Of a DNA stretch of 64,000 nucleotides, positions 17,302 through 30,734 are shown in pieces; position 1 is the first letter of the stretch; each line of letters starts with the position of its first letter. The DNA lies in NCBI GenBank assembly GCA_029261875.1, contig JAJDAL010000015.1, positions 108,835 to 172,834 on the forward strand, in the 5' to 3' direction. A program made the position numbers and the translations under genes. The notes below the pieces were generated by a model, which saw nothing but the letters and a program-made list of their open reading frames with translations, was not told the DNA's origin and ran no database searches. This DNA is from Deltaproteobacteria bacterium. Its GTDB lineage: Bacteria; Myxococcota_A; UBA9160; JAJDAL01.

Positions 17302-20300
17302 GTGCATTCTTTCGTCGCCCTTCAACGACTTTCGCTGCTCGCCTGCTTTGCGCTCTTCCTCGCCGGAGCGCCCGCGACCGCACAAATCGCCTTCGAGGAA
17401 GCGACCGCGCAGGCCGGAATCGACTACGTGGGTCCCAGCTGGGGAGCCGCCTGGGGGGACTACAACGGGGACGGGCTGCCGGACGTTTGGGTCTCCAATC
17501 ACGGCGAGAAACCCAACCTCTACGTCAACCAGGGCAACGGTCAGTTCGTCAACGTAGCCCGGGACATCTGGTCGCTCGCCCGCCAGGACACCCACGGCGC
17601 GGGCTGGGCCGACATCGACAACGACGGCGACGAAGACCTGATCGAGTTGCAGGACGGCGGCTCGCGGAATCACTCGAACCGGTTGTACTTGAACGACTCC
17701 GGGAACGGCATCCTGGAAGTCGCCCAATTCACGGGACTCGATGCGCCCTTCATTCGCGGCCGAACGCCCTTGTGGTTCGATTGGGACAACGACGGGCTGC
17801 TCGATTTGTTCGTTCCCAGCTCCAAACGCCAGTCGGACCCCGTGGGCGGAACGACGTTGTTCCGCCAGGTTCGGACCGCGGGCGCGATGCCCTTTTTCGA
17901 GCATGCCAATAGCCTGGTGGGCCTCAGCCTCACGGGCAGTGTCGACTTCGGCGTGCTTTCAGATTTCAACGGCGATGGCCAACTCGATCTGCACGTACAC
18001 GACGGCAGCCGGTTTCCCTTGGAGATCTTCGATACCACGAGCGTTCCCTTCGTCGACCTGACCGACGACACGCCGGTGACCGCTACCCATTCCACCCTCG
18101 ACGCCGCGGTGGCGGACTTTACGGGCGACCTCATTCCCGACATCTACATCGTGCGCGGCGAAGCGAGCGGATTTCAGCAAGTCGGAGATCGCTACATCGG
18201 CGCGCAGATCAGCTCTCCCAACGGAGTCGAAACCGGACTCGAGATCCACACCCCGGGTGATCTGATCGTGACGTTCGGCTCGCCCTGGAAGTTCGCCAAC
18301 CTGGGGTTCGAGTTGTTCTCGGGTCCCGGAGACCCGATCCCCGTAGGCGGGACGCTGTTCTTTTCCGCCAGCGACCCGACGAATTGGGGCATCGAGGACC
18401 ATGTACCGGGAATCGAACGCGGCGTCTTCTTCGGCTACGACCCGATCGAGGAAGTCTGGACCGTACTCCTGTCGAGCCTGCGGACCACGCTGCATTTCGA
18501 GATGACGTCGAATTCGGACATCGCCCAGGTGAATGCGCTGGGATTCGATCCGAACCAGGAACCGCCGCCGGATCGATTTCTGGTAGGCGGCGACGGTTTC
18601 AGCGACGCGACCGCCGGCTCGGGAATCCAGGGCGCGAGTTGGGGGCGCGGTGTCGCCGCCGGGGACTTCGACAACGACGGGGATCAAGACGTCTTCATCG
18701 TGGCCGCGGGCGCTGCGGGCAACCGCGAAAACGTGGTGTACGAAAACCTGGGCGACGGTCAATTCCAACTCGTCCCGGCGGGTGCGGGAGCGGGTGGAGC
18801 CGTCATGGGTCACGGGGATGCCACCGCCATCGCGGATTACGACGGTGACGGTTTCCTGGATCTCTTCGTCACCAACGGAAAATCGCCGCCGCCCTTCGAC
18901 CAATCGGGACCGAGTCAATTGTTCCGCAATCTCGGAAACGACAACCACTGGATCGAGATCGACCTCGAAGGGGTCCAATCCAACCGCAACGGAATCGGCG
19001 CCACGGTCCACCTGACGGCCGATGGAACGCAGCAGATTCGGGAGCAGAATGCGGGCGTCCACTATCGCGCCCAGAACCACCAGCGCCTTCACTTCGGTCT
19101 CGGCTCCGCGCGCTACGCAGATCGCATTCACGTACGTTGGCCGAGTGGCATCGAGCAGGAAATCGAGCGGCTGCCTTCGGATTCGATCGTCCGCATCATC
19201 GAAGCGAGTCATCCCTCGCCCAAGGACGCGCCGAGCGAAGCGCAGAAAGCGCAAGGCGGTGTCTTTCTCTGGAAGGAGACGCTCGACGGCCCGTATCACG
19301 TGAGGGTGACGGGCGTCGGAACGGACCCCGATTACACGATCCGTATCCTTGCGGACCAGGCCTTCGATGCCGTATCGACGGTCGACCTGAGCGGAGGCAC
19401 CGCCCTCGAATCGACGCCGAACTACGTCGCGATCGCAGGCTCCCCGACCGGCGCGGAGCACGGTTTCGATTTCGTGTTACCGGCGGGCGCGCGCGCCCTC
19501 GTCTCCGTCCTGCGCGACGATCGCCCGAACCCGCGGCATCTGCGGCTGGGGGCCACGGCCGAGCCACTCGCACCGTCGGGTTGGGTTCTCGATCCCCAGG
19601 AGCTGGGCGAGATCCCCGACTTCGACCCCGGAGTCGACCTCGGTCTGTTCGTCGGGACCGACGCCAGCGGGGATGCGTTCCTCGGGCGCTGGAACGGCGA
19701 TGGCCGCGTCCACAAGATGGAACTCTCTCTGTTCTCCTCCGAGATCCTCACCGGTGCGAGCCCGGTTCGCTTCGAAAGTACAGGCGATGCCTTCGCGGCC
19801 GAGCCGTTCGCCGTCGATGCCCAGGGGCTCGTCAACGTGGGATGGGACGGAGTCCATGTTCCCCTCGATCCCACCCCGTGGCTCGCGCTCACCTACCTGC
19901 AGGACGGAATCTTTCAGCCGCACCGCGTCAACCCGACGTCCGGCGGCTTGGGCCACCCCAACGCTTCATCGCTACCCGGCAACGACGCCGAGGGCGAAGC
20001 GGACTTCGACAGCGGCCAACAGGCCAATCTGTTCCTGTGGCGAGATGGGGACGTCTGGAAGTTTCGCGCGGCAGCCGGCGGCGCGCGCGCGCGCTACACC
20101 GGACGCCTGCGCGCATCGCAACCGCCGACGCGTCTCACGCCCATCGGCCTCGAAGCGAGCGACGTCCTCGAAGCCAACTCCGCCAACGAAGTCGTTTTCG
20201 ATTTCGTCATGGCGAATCGCGCCATCGATGGCTTCGACGTGGAGTTTCCCGTCGGCACGGAAGTCTTCCTGGACCTGGGAGACAACGGCGCGAGCCAGGC

Positions 20301-20370
20301 CCAGCGAATCCGAGTTGGTGAGCAAGCCTGGCCCATCGAAGCGCTGCCCCTCGAATTGACCGGCCGCTAG
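17302..20370 (+). CDS. Exported FG-GAP/VCBS-repeat protein with ASPIC/UnbV domain
   Basis: GTG at 17302 (AAGGCAGG just upstream) gives 1022 residues and a compact signal peptide ending GAPATAQ; an ATG at 17272 in the same frame is the alternative but has no ribosome binding site. Seven calcium-loop FG-GAP units of the form D-x-N/D-x-D-G-x-x-D follow (DYNGDGLPDVWV, DIDNDGDEDLIE, DWDNDGLLDLFV, DFNGDGQLDLHV, DFTGDLIPDIYI, DFDNDGDQDVFI, DYDGDGFLDLFV), typical of beta-propellers. Residues about 545-632 are an ASPIC/UnbV domain (NRNGIGATV, HFGLG, IHVRWPSG). The C-terminal 380 residues look like beta domains I cannot name. Probably extracellular binding; ligand unknown. It overlaps the convergent response-regulator gene by 4 bp. 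Confidence 0.88.
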   Translation: MHSFVALQRLSLLACFALFLAGAPATAQIAFEEATAQAGIDYVGPSWGAAWGDYNGDGLPDVWVSNHGEKPNLYVNQGNGQFVNVARDIWSLARQDTHGAGWADIDNDGDEDLIELQDGGSRNHSNRLYLNDSGNGILEVAQFTGLDAPFIRGRTPLWFDWDNDGLLDLFVPSSKRQSDPVGGTTLFRQVRTAGAMPFFEHANSLVGLSLTGSVDFGVLSDFNGDGQLDLHVHDGSRFPLEIFDTTSVPFVDLTDDTPVTATHSTLDAAVADFTGDLIPDIYIVRGEASGFQQVGDRYIGAQISSPNGVETGLEIHTPGDLIVTFGSPWKFANLGFELFSGPGDPIPVGGTLFFSASDPTNWGIEDHVPGIERGVFFGYDPIEEVWTVLLSSLRTTLHFEMTSNSDIAQVNALGFDPNQEPPPDRFLVGGDGFSDATAGSGIQGASWGRGVAAGDFDNDGDQDVFIVAAGAAGNRENVVYENLGDGQFQLVPAGAGAGGAVMGHGDATAIADYDGDGFLDLFVTNGKSPPPFDQSGPSQLFRNLGNDNHWIEIDLEGVQSNRNGIGATVHLTADGTQQIREQNAGVHYRAQNHQRLHFGLGSARYADRIHVRWPSGIEQEIERLPSDSIVRIIEASHPSPKDAPSEAQKAQGGVFLWKETLDGPYHVRVTGVGTDPDYTIRILADQAFDAVSTVDLSGGTALESTPNYVAIAGSPTGAEHGFDFVLPAGARALVSVLRDDRPNPRHLRLGATAEPLAPSGWVLDPQELGEIPDFDPGVDLGLFVGTDASGDAFLGRWNGDGRVHKMELSLFSSEILTGASPVRFESTGDAFAAEPFAVDAQGLVNVGWDGVHVPLDPTPWLALTYLQDGIFQPHRVNPTSGGLGHPNASSLPGNDAEGEADFDSGQQANLFLWRDGDVWKFRAAAGGARARYTGRLRASQPPTRLTPIGLEASDVLEANSANEVVFDFVMANRAIDGFDVEFPVGTEVFLDLGDNGASQAQRIRVGEQAWPIEALPLELTGR

Positions 20371-21815
20371 GCGGGTTCCAGGCCGCAATCGCGGATCTTC
20401 TGGAGCAGGGTCTTGTAGCTGACACTCAGCAGCTTCGCGGCCTGTTTGCGATTCCAATTGGTGCGATACAACACGCGTTCGATGGTTTCCCGTTCGGCTT
20501 CTTGGGCCGCCCGGCGTCCCACTTCGCGCAGGGGAACCTGTCCCGCGGTCTCGGTGACCTCTTCGAGCAGGGCTTCGAAGTTCGTCGAGGCGCCGTCGCC
20601 TTCCGCTTCGGGGCCGCGATTGAAGATGCGTTCCAGGACCGTGGTCTCGCTCTCGAGAACCACCATCCGCTTGATCATGTTCTCGAGCTCGCGGACATTC
20701 CCGGGAAACGCGTAGCGCGCGAACGCCGACTGGAGCTGCGCGCTCAGGGCGCGATAGGGTCGGCGGTACTTGGCGCTGTAGCGGCGCAGGAAGGTCTCGG
20801 CCAACTCCATCACTTCCTCGCGGCGATCGCGTAGCGGCGGAATCCCGATGTTGACGACATTCAAGCGGTAGTAGAGATCCTCTCGGAACGACCCCTGCTT
20901 GACCATGTCTTCGAGCCCGCGATTGGTCGCGCACACCACGCGAACGTCGACCTGGACTTCCTGATTCCCACCGAGCTTGGCGAAGGTTCCATCCTGAAGG
21001 ACGTGCAGGAGCTTTGCCTGTAGGCCCGCAGCCATTTCGCCGATCTCGTCGAGAAACAACGTCCCGCGATTGGCGAGTTCGAATTTTCCCTGCTTGCGTC
21101 CGACGGCCCCCGTGAAGGCGCCCTTCTCGTAGCCAAACAGTTCACTCTCGAGTAACTCGTCGGGCAGCGCCGCGCAATTCACCTTGACGAAAGGTTGCTT
21201 CGATCGCGAGGACGTCGAGTGCACGCGCCGGGCAATGATTTCCTTCCCCACGCCGCTCTCGCCTTGAATCAGCACGGTGACGTTGGTATCGGCGATGTGG
21301 TCGATGGCTTCGCGGATGCGCTGCATGGGTTCGCTATTGGCGACGAAGTTCCCGGCCGGATTCTCGATCTGTTCCAGCAAGCGCTCGCGCTCTTCCTCGC
21401 TGGTGCGTTTTTCGAAAACGGCGGCCAGCACCCGGTCGAGTTCTTCTTCTTCGAAGGGTTTGTTCAGGTAATCGGCCGCACCCGCCTGCATGGCCTGCAC
21501 GATGGCACTCGCGGAGCCAACGACCGTCAGCATCACAACCGGCAGCTCGTCGTCGAATTTCCGCATCCCCGCGAGGGTCTCGAATCCGTCGATCCCCGGC
21601 ATCATGACATCGAGCAGAACCGCGTCGGGCGCTGCACCCGCTTCGAGTAACGCCAGGGCCGACCGGCCGTCTTCCGCCGTATCCACGTCATAGCCGCGCA
21701 GCTCGAGGAGGTTCGCGAGATAGCCGCGAATTCCCTCGGCGTCGTCCACCACCAGGATCCGGCGGTTTCGCGGGCGCGAGGCTTCCGATTTTCGAGATTT
21801 TGCTTTACGCGCCAT
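20367..21815 (-). CDS. NtrC-family sigma-54 response regulator
   Basis: Starting at ATG 21815 (GGAG six bases upstream) the protein has 482 residues and overlaps the kinase gene by 11 bp. Receiver domain: Asp24-Asp25, phospho-acceptor Asp69 (LLDVMMPG), Lys119. AAA+ domain: Walker A GESGVGKE (185-192), an intact GAFTGA loop (232-237) for contacting sigma-54, and LFLDEIGEM as Walker B. The C-terminal Fis-type helix-turn-helix contains NRKQAAKLLSVSYKTLLQKI. It should activate sigma-54 promoters when phosphorylated by the adjacent kinase. Target genes cannot be read from the window. Confidence 0.95.
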   Translation of the reverse strand: MARKAKSRKSEASRPRNRRILVVDDAEGIRGYLANLLELRGYDVDTAEDGRSALALLEAGAAPDAVLLDVMMPGIDGFETLAGMRKFDDELPVVMLTVVGSASAIVQAMQAGAADYLNKPFEEEELDRVLAAVFEKRTSEEERERLLEQIENPAGNFVANSEPMQRIREAIDHIADTNVTVLIQGESGVGKEIIARRVHSTSSRSKQPFVKVNCAALPDELLESELFGYEKGAFTGAVGRKQGKFELANRGTLFLDEIGEMAAGLQAKLLHVLQDGTFAKLGGNQEVQVDVRVVCATNRGLEDMVKQGSFREDLYYRLNVVNIGIPPLRDRREEVMELAETFLRRYSAKYRRPYRALSAQLQSAFARYAFPGNVRELENMIKRMVVLESETTVLERIFNRGPEAEGDGASTNFEALLEEVTETAGQVPLREVGRRAAQEAERETIERVLYRTNWNRKQAAKLLSVSYKTLLQKIRDCGLEPA

Positions 21816-22995
21816 AGGGAGCTCCATTCTCTTCATCGGCCGACGCGCGCCGGAGCGTGAAGGCAAACACGCTGCCGCCTCCGTCGCGCTCGCGACAGCT
21901 GATTTCGCCCCCGTGGGCGCGTACGAGCCTTCGACAGATGGCGAGTCCCAAGCCCAGGCCGCCCGCGCGGCGATCGGACCCCGCCCGCACATAGGCGTCG
22001 AAGATCCGCTGGCGGTCCGTATCCTCGACCCCCGGTCCGTCATCCGCCACGGCGACCTCGACCCACTCGGATTCGGAGTCCATTGCGCGTCGAGTCGAGA
22101 CTTCGACCCCCCCACCGGGCTGTGCATATCGGATCGCGTTGGCGAGCAGGTTGGTGAGCACTTGTTCGATTCGATCCGCGTCGAATTCCGCGAAAGTCGC
22201 CTCCGGATCGATCTGAAGTTTCGCGTGGAGTCCGCGCTCCTGGAAGAGCGGCTCCATGGCACTCACGACCGCTTCCAGGGTCGGGCCGAGGGGCTGGCGG
22301 CGCGGGTGCACGGGACCGTCGGCGATCGTGCTGCGCGACGTTTCCAGAAGATTCCCGATGAACGCGTTGATGCGATGGCAGCTCTTGTTGATCTCGTCGA
22401 GAAAGCGGCGTTGTTCGACGTTGAGTTCGCCGGCTTTTTCGAGTAGCAGGAGTCGGTTGTAGCCGGTGATCACCGTCACCGGCGTGCGCAGCTCGTGGCT
22501 CACGACGGTGAGGAGTTCTTCGCGGTCGTCCGCCTCGCGACGCGATTGGTCCCGGGTTTCCGCCAACCGCGCCTCCGCATCGCGCAGGGCTCGGTTCACG
22601 CGAAAAAGCTCCGCCTCCAGCGTGCGGAGATGGGTGAGGTCCCGAAAGCGCCAGATCGTGCGATCCGGCGCGCCCGGTAGGGGGTACGGTTGAAGGCTGA
22701 CGATGCGGCGCTCCTGATCCGCACGGCGCAGCTCGCATTCGAGGGGGCGCGGACGCCCGAGATCCGGCAGCCCCTCCCCGATATCGAGCAGCAGCGAATC
22801 GAGCGGCTGGCCCACCAGCGCGTCGACGCGGGTTCGTCCGCAGATCTCCACCAGACGCTGATTCGCCCGAACCAGCGTTGGCCCCGCGCACACAGCCATC
22901 CCGTCCGCGCTCAGGTCGAAGAGCGCGCGCAAGCTTTCGGTGTTTTCCCCGAGATCGTAGGGATCCAAGTGGTATGTTCCCCGGAGCCGGCGCAT
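21805..22995 (-). CDS. PAS-type sensor histidine kinase
   Basis: The 396-residue protein has a PAS-like sensor (about 20-120), a short coiled coil, HisKA with His167 in TVVSHELRTPV, and a HATPase domain with N box (NLLANAIRYA), G1 (VADDGPG) and G2 (GGLGLGLAICR). There is no membrane segment or signal peptide, so the kinase senses a cytosolic signal. It precedes and overlaps its response regulator and is divergent from ligA (75 bp between starts). The start at 22995 has only a weak ribosome binding site. Confidence 0.93.
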   Translation of the reverse strand: MRRLRGTYHLDPYDLGENTESLRALFDLSADGMAVCAGPTLVRANQRLVEICGRTRVDALVGQPLDSLLLDIGEGLPDLGRPRPLECELRRADQERRIVSLQPYPLPGAPDRTIWRFRDLTHLRTLEAELFRVNRALRDAEARLAETRDQSRREADDREELLTVVSHELRTPVTVITGYNRLLLLEKAGELNVEQRRFLDEINKSCHRINAFIGNLLETSRSTIADGPVHPRRQPLGPTLEAVVSAMEPLFQERGLHAKLQIDPEATFAEFDADRIEQVLTNLLANAIRYAQPGGGVEVSTRRAMDSESEWVEVAVADDGPGVEDTDRQRIFDAYVRAGSDRRAGGLGLGLAICRRLVRAHGGEISCRERDGGGSVFAFTLRRASADEENGAPYGA

Positions 22996-23067
22996 GCGGC
23001 CGAAGCAACCGTTTCATCGCCCCGACCCAGAGCCACCTTTAACCGGGATTCCTGAGCGGAGACGTAA

Positions 23068-26709
<3,642 letters not shown>

Positions 26710-26713
<4 letters not shown>

Positions 26714-27543
26714 GCCTCGCCTCCATCCCGCAGCGCCAGGGCCCGTTGATAGACGTCGCGTTTCGCGATCCGCGGCGGATCCGCGAACTCCGCCGCGATC
26801 TCCTTGGGCGATTGCCCGCGCGCGAGCCGCGCCGCGATCTCGGCTTCGAGGTCCTCGAGTCGGGGCTGCTCGGAATCCAACGCGCCGCCGATCAGCAGCG
26901 TAATCTCTCCGCGAGCGTCTCCCGAGAATCGCTCCGCCAATTCAGCAACGGTGCCGCGTACCGCTTCCTCGTGAATCTTCGTCAATTCACGCGCCACACA
27001 GGCGGAGCGTTCGGGAAAGATCTCCGACAATTCCTGCAGCGTGTTGGAGATCCGCTTGGGCGACTCGAACATCACCAGGGTTTCGGGTGCACCGCGATAG
27101 CGCTGGAACAACGCTCTCCGCTCGCCGCGTTTGCGCGGCAGGAACCCGAGGAACACGAACGGCTCCGCGGGCAGACCCGCGAGACTCAACGCGGCCAAAA
27201 CCGCCGAAGCGCCGGGCACCGGATCCACGTCGTGGCCCGCCGCGATCGCCGCCGCGACCAGCCGCGCTCCGGGGTCCGAAATCAAAGGGGTTCCGGCATC
27301 GGAAACCAGCGCCACAGAAGAACCCGCATCCAGCGCTTTGAGTGCCTCGGGGATTCGCCCCGCTTCGTTGCGCTCGTGCAGGGAAACCGGTCGTCCGGAG
27401 ATCCCGTGGTGATCGAGCAGGATGCGGGTGCGACGCGTGTCCTCGGCGTAGATCCAATCCGCTTCGCGAAGCACGCGCAGTGCACGCAAGGTCACGTCTT
27501 CCAGATTCCCGATCGGGGTAGCGACCACGTGTAAGGTTCCCAT
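26710..27543 (-). CDS. rsmI: 16S rRNA (cytidine-1402-2'-O)-methyltransferase
   Basis: The 277-residue length is usual for RsmI. Motifs: TPIGNLEDVTLRAL at the N-terminus, AEDTRRTRILL, LVSDAGTPLISDPG and PVPGASAVLAALSLAGL (the tetrapyrrole-methylase fold that binds S-adenosylmethionine), then ARELTKIHEE. It methylates the decoding centre of 16S rRNA. It is divergent from yraN, the common partner of rsmI in bacterial genomes, which supports the call. Confidence 0.96.
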
Positions 27544-27579
27544 GCGCTACTCTCGGTCTCCCGGTCCGCAGGTCTTCCC

Positions 27580-27945
27580 TTGCACAACCATCTCGCCTTG
27601 GGCGCCGCTGGTGAAGCGGTGGCGGCGGCGCATCTCGCGCGTCGAGGGTATCGCATCGTCGCAACGAACGTTCGAATTGAAGGCGTCGAGATCGATCTGA
27701 TCGTTTCGCGCGCCGGCGTCTGGGCGTTCGTCGAAGTCAAAACCCGCCGTTCGCGACGACACGGTGCGCCCGAAGAATCCGTCGACGCCCGCAAACAGCA
27801 ACGCATCGCGCGCGGCGCCCAGGCCTGGCTGCGCGCCCACCGACCGCGTGCCCGGCGCGTGCGCTTCGACGTCGTCACCTGCGAACCGCGCCCGGACGGC
27901 GGGTGGCGAGTCCGACACTGGGAGAACGCCTACGGGGGTTCCTGA
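27580..27945 (+). CDS. YraN/UPF0102 family endonuclease-like protein
   Basis: The 121-residue protein matches UPF0102: LGAAGEAVAAAHLARRGYRI, the nuclease-type motif EIDLI followed by FVEVKTR, and KQQRIARGAQAWL. The fold is that of Holliday-junction resolvase-like nucleases; the function is not settled. The start is TTG at 27580 with a weak ribosome binding site, chosen because the conserved N-terminus (GxxGExxAxxyL) begins just after it. Confidence 0.9.
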   Translation: MHNHLALGAAGEAVAAAHLARRGYRIVATNVRIEGVEIDLIVSRAGVWAFVEVKTRRSRRHGAPEESVDARKQQRIARGAQAWLRAHRPRARRVRFDVVTCEPRPDGGWRVRHWENAYGGS

Positions 27946-28006
27946 GGGGCAAGTTCCCAGGTCAGCGGTTAAGGTCTTCGTGGGACAGGCCGATCCCGGA
28001 GAGACC

Positions 28007-28375
28007 ATGAGTGACACCGAGCGCCGCGTCGACAAACCCTGGGGACACGAAGTGATCTGGGCCCACACCGATCGCTATGTGGGGAAGATCCTCGTGATCG
28101 AAGCGGGCAAGCGCCTGTCCTTGCAGTACCACGAGAAGAAGGACGAGTCGGTCCTGGTGGTGCGGGGAAGAATGAAGCTCCACCTCGAGAATGACGCGGG
28201 TGAGATCGAGATTCACGAAATGGGTCCCGGCGAACACCGCCGCGTTCCCACGGGCCGCCGACATCGCTTCGAAGCGGTGGAACGCGTGGAAGTGGTCGAG
28301 GTTTCGACGCCGGAACTCGACGACGTGGTGCGTATCGATGACGACTTCGGTCGCGAAGGTACGTCCGAAGCCTAG
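28007..28375 (+). CDS. Cupin protein, mannose-6-phosphate isomerase type II-like
   Basis: ATG at 28007 with CCGGAGAG upstream gives 122 residues. The motifs VDKPWGHEVIW, LSLQYHEKKDE, GRMKLHL, MGPGEHRRVPTGRRHRFEA form the double-stranded beta-helix of sugar-phosphate cupins, with metal-binding His and Glu present. It could isomerise or bind a phosphorylated sugar, fitting surface-polysaccharide precursor supply. It lies 61 bp after yraN, likely cotranscribed, and 6 bp from the convergent ATPase gene. Confidence 0.88.
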   Translation: MSDTERRVDKPWGHEVIWAHTDRYVGKILVIEAGKRLSLQYHEKKDESVLVVRGRMKLHLENDAGEIEIHEMGPGEHRRVPTGRRHRFEAVERVEVVEVSTPELDDVVRIDDDFGREGTSEA

Positions 28376-28381
28376 CTCGGA

Positions 28382-30211
28382 CTAAAGACCATCGAGCCGG
28401 ATCACCTGATCGGCAACCGCTTCGAAAGTCGGATCTGAGGTCGCGAGCAGGACTTGCGTGCGCGCGCTCAAGCGACGCACGGCTCGCGCGGCGGCGCGAA
28501 CGCGTTGGGCATCGAAGGAAGCAAACGGGTCGTCGAGCATCAGCGGCAGCGCATGGCGCCCCGCGCTGAGTTCCACCAACGCAAATTGAAGCGCGCAATA
28601 GGCCACGTGAAGTGCCGTCCCAGTGAGATCATCGACGGGGATTTCCGAACGCCGCGCCTCTTGCTGCAACACGAAGTCGCCCCGGGTGCGGCGACGCAAG
28701 CAAGCGTAGTCGCGATTCGAGAAGAGTCGTAGATAGGCACTGGTGCCGGTTTCCACTTTGGCCCAGAGCTCATCGACGGGGATGGCGAGCAACGCACTTC
28801 CGGCGATCAGCAGATCTTCGAACGTCAGGGCCACGGGACCGCCGCGTCCGGACGCTTCCGGTTGCGAACCCCGCAGATGGGCTTCGCCGACGCGCTCGAG
28901 CGTCCGCAGCTCGTTCTCCGCCATATCGAGCCGGACGCAAAGGTTCTCGGCGGACTGACGGGCGGCGCCCCCGTCTTCCGGGTCGTGCAAGGCCACCACG
29001 CGATCGCGGATTTCCTGCACCTCGCCGGCGAGGCTCTCGGGATCGCCCAAAGTCAGCTCCACGTTGCGCTCGCGTTCACAGCGCCCCTGCAATTCGAGGT
29101 AGCGTTCGCGCGCGGCGGGCAACTCCGCCGGGTGTTTGAGTCCCAGGCCCTCGGCGAGCTTGCGCAGCTCTGCGGTCTGGAGTTCGAAGCGATTGCGGAT
29201 CAAACGAATTCGATCGCGCGCTTCCGAGAGCTCCTGGACGAGCTTGCGATGGCGCAGCAGCGTTCGAAATTCGAAACCTCCGCACAGCGCCAGCAAAGTG
29301 GCGAGCAGCGAAGGAACGCCGATCCCGAGCGGACTCCCCAAGCCAAAGTTCGCAAGCAGCAAGGCCGCACTCGCGATCCCGCCCCAACGCGCCAAGCGCG
29401 GCGAACGGACTTGCGCTTGTTCTGCTTCGAGCGCAGCGGCGCGCTCGGAGAGGTCGTGAATCCCCTGGGTACGCTCTCGTTCGAGTCGAACGTATTCGGC
29501 GCTGCGCTCTTCGAGGTCGGATTGTTCGCCCACCAAGCCATCCACGCGCTCGAGTTCTTCTTCCAGGGCCCAGCGACGCCAGCGCGCTTCGCGCGACAAA
29601 CGTTCGCGTTCCTCCAAAGCACTGAGCCGGCGGCGATCCGTACGGCGCGAGGAGACGACGCGCTCGCGCGCGCGTTCCCAATTCGCCACCTCCGAAAGTT
29701 GCGAACGCAAGAGTCCGATCTCGCCGCGCAAAGCCGCAACGCTGCGCGCCAACGCACCCGAGTCCACCCAGGCGCGCGCATCGGCGCGCGCCGCCCCTGC
29801 GCACAGCAGGGCCAGGCGCTCGGCGGAGCAAACGAACAGGCGGTTGATGATTCCGGGCCCCGCAAGTCCCAGGCGCGCACGGATGGCGGACGGCTCGGTG
29901 GCGGTTTCCGACCCGGTCACCAAGGAAAACCGTTCTTCGATCAGATCCCAATGGATTTGGAACTCACCGCGAGCGTCGCGCAGACGCAGACTCGCGCTCG
30001 AAGGTTCGACGCCCGGAAGACTCCGCAAACGACCCGCGCGCGCGGCATCGGGCGCGGGGTCCAGAAGCGAAGCGGTCAAATCGAGCAGCGTCGACTTCCC
30101 GCTCTGATTGCCACCGGAAAACACAACCGCGTTTCCGTCGATGGCGCAGGACAGGGGATCGCGAAAGCGTCCGACACCCGCCGTCGCCAGATGTTCCAGG
30201 GTAACCGCCAC
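28382..30211 (-). CDS. SMC/RecF-like AAA ATPase with coiled coil
   Basis: GTG at 30211, seven bases after the rplS stop, gives 609 residues; the longer open frame upstream runs through rplS and is rejected. Walker A is GGNQSGKSTLL (33-43); Walker B is MLDDPFASFD, followed by a switch-like LLATSD. Long charged helices between them predict coiled coils, interrupted by a hydrophobic stretch (ASAALLLANFGLGSPLG, then LATLLALCGGF) that could be two membrane helices. This resembles YhaN-like ATPases, which usually pair with an SbcD-like nuclease; none is adjacent. Probably DNA-end or repair related, but that is inference. Confidence 0.8.
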   Translation of the reverse strand: MAVTLEHLATAGVGRFRDPLSCAIDGNAVVFSGGNQSGKSTLLDLTASLLDPAPDAARAGRLRSLPGVEPSSASLRLRDARGEFQIHWDLIEERFSLVTGSETATEPSAIRARLGLAGPGIINRLFVCSAERLALLCAGAARADARAWVDSGALARSVAALRGEIGLLRSQLSEVANWERARERVVSSRRTDRRRLSALEERERLSREARWRRWALEEELERVDGLVGEQSDLEERSAEYVRLERERTQGIHDLSERAAALEAEQAQVRSPRLARWGGIASAALLLANFGLGSPLGIGVPSLLATLLALCGGFEFRTLLRHRKLVQELSEARDRIRLIRNRFELQTAELRKLAEGLGLKHPAELPAARERYLELQGRCERERNVELTLGDPESLAGEVQEIRDRVVALHDPEDGGAARQSAENLCVRLDMAENELRTLERVGEAHLRGSQPEASGRGGPVALTFEDLLIAGSALLAIPVDELWAKVETGTSAYLRLFSNRDYACLRRRTRGDFVLQQEARRSEIPVDDLTGTALHVAYCALQFALVELSAGRHALPLMLDDPFASFDAQRVRAAARAVRRLSARTQVLLATSDPTFEAVADQVIRLDGL

Positions 30212-30218
30212 GAAGGAC

Positions 30219-30734
30219 CTACTCTTTGTTGGGTTCTTCTTCGGAAGCTTCGCTGCTGGCTTCGGCGCTCTCCGCCTGGGCCTCGGTCTCGGCGGTTTCG
30301 GCCGCAGCCTCCACGGGTTCCGCGCTTCCGCTCTCGTCGGCGACCGCGGGATCCTCGTCATCGACGTCCGGCGCCACCAGCGCCGACAAGTCGCGCAGCT
30401 TGCTGCGCAAGCGGGCCTTCTTGCCGCGCAGGTTGCGCAGGTAATACAGGCGCGAGCGCCGCACGTGACCCCGGCTCTTGATCTCGACCTTGGTCACCAC
30501 CGGCGACTCGACGGGAAAGGAGCGCTCCACGCCGATGCCGTAGGAGATCTTGCGCACGGTGAAGCTGGCGCCAATGCCTCCGCCACGCCGGCGGATCACG
30601 ACGCCTTCGAAAATCTGAATCCGTTCTTTGTCGCCCTCGCGCACTTTCACGTGCACGCGAACCGTGTCGCCCGAGCGAAAAGGCGGGAGGTCGCGCCGCA
30701 TTTTTGCTTCCGTGGTCAGTTGCAATCCGCCCAT
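30219..30734 (-). CDS. rplS: 50S ribosomal protein L19 with acidic tail
   Basis: L19 sits at the 30S-50S interface. Residues 12-115 match the family: [66 protein letters not shown]. The protein is 171 residues against about 115 in E. coli because of a C-terminal extension of about 55 residues very rich in Ala, Glu and Ser. The ATG shares one base with the trmD stop (TGATG), so translation is coupled. Confidence 0.97.
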   Translation of the reverse strand: MGGLQLTTEAKMRRDLPPFRSGDTVRVHVKVREGDKERIQIFEGVVIRRRGGGIGASFTVRKISYGIGVERSFPVESPVVTKVEIKSRGHVRRSRLYYLRNLRGKKARLRSKLRDLSALVAPDVDDEDPAVADESGSAEPVEAAAETAETEAQAESAEASSEASEEEPNKE

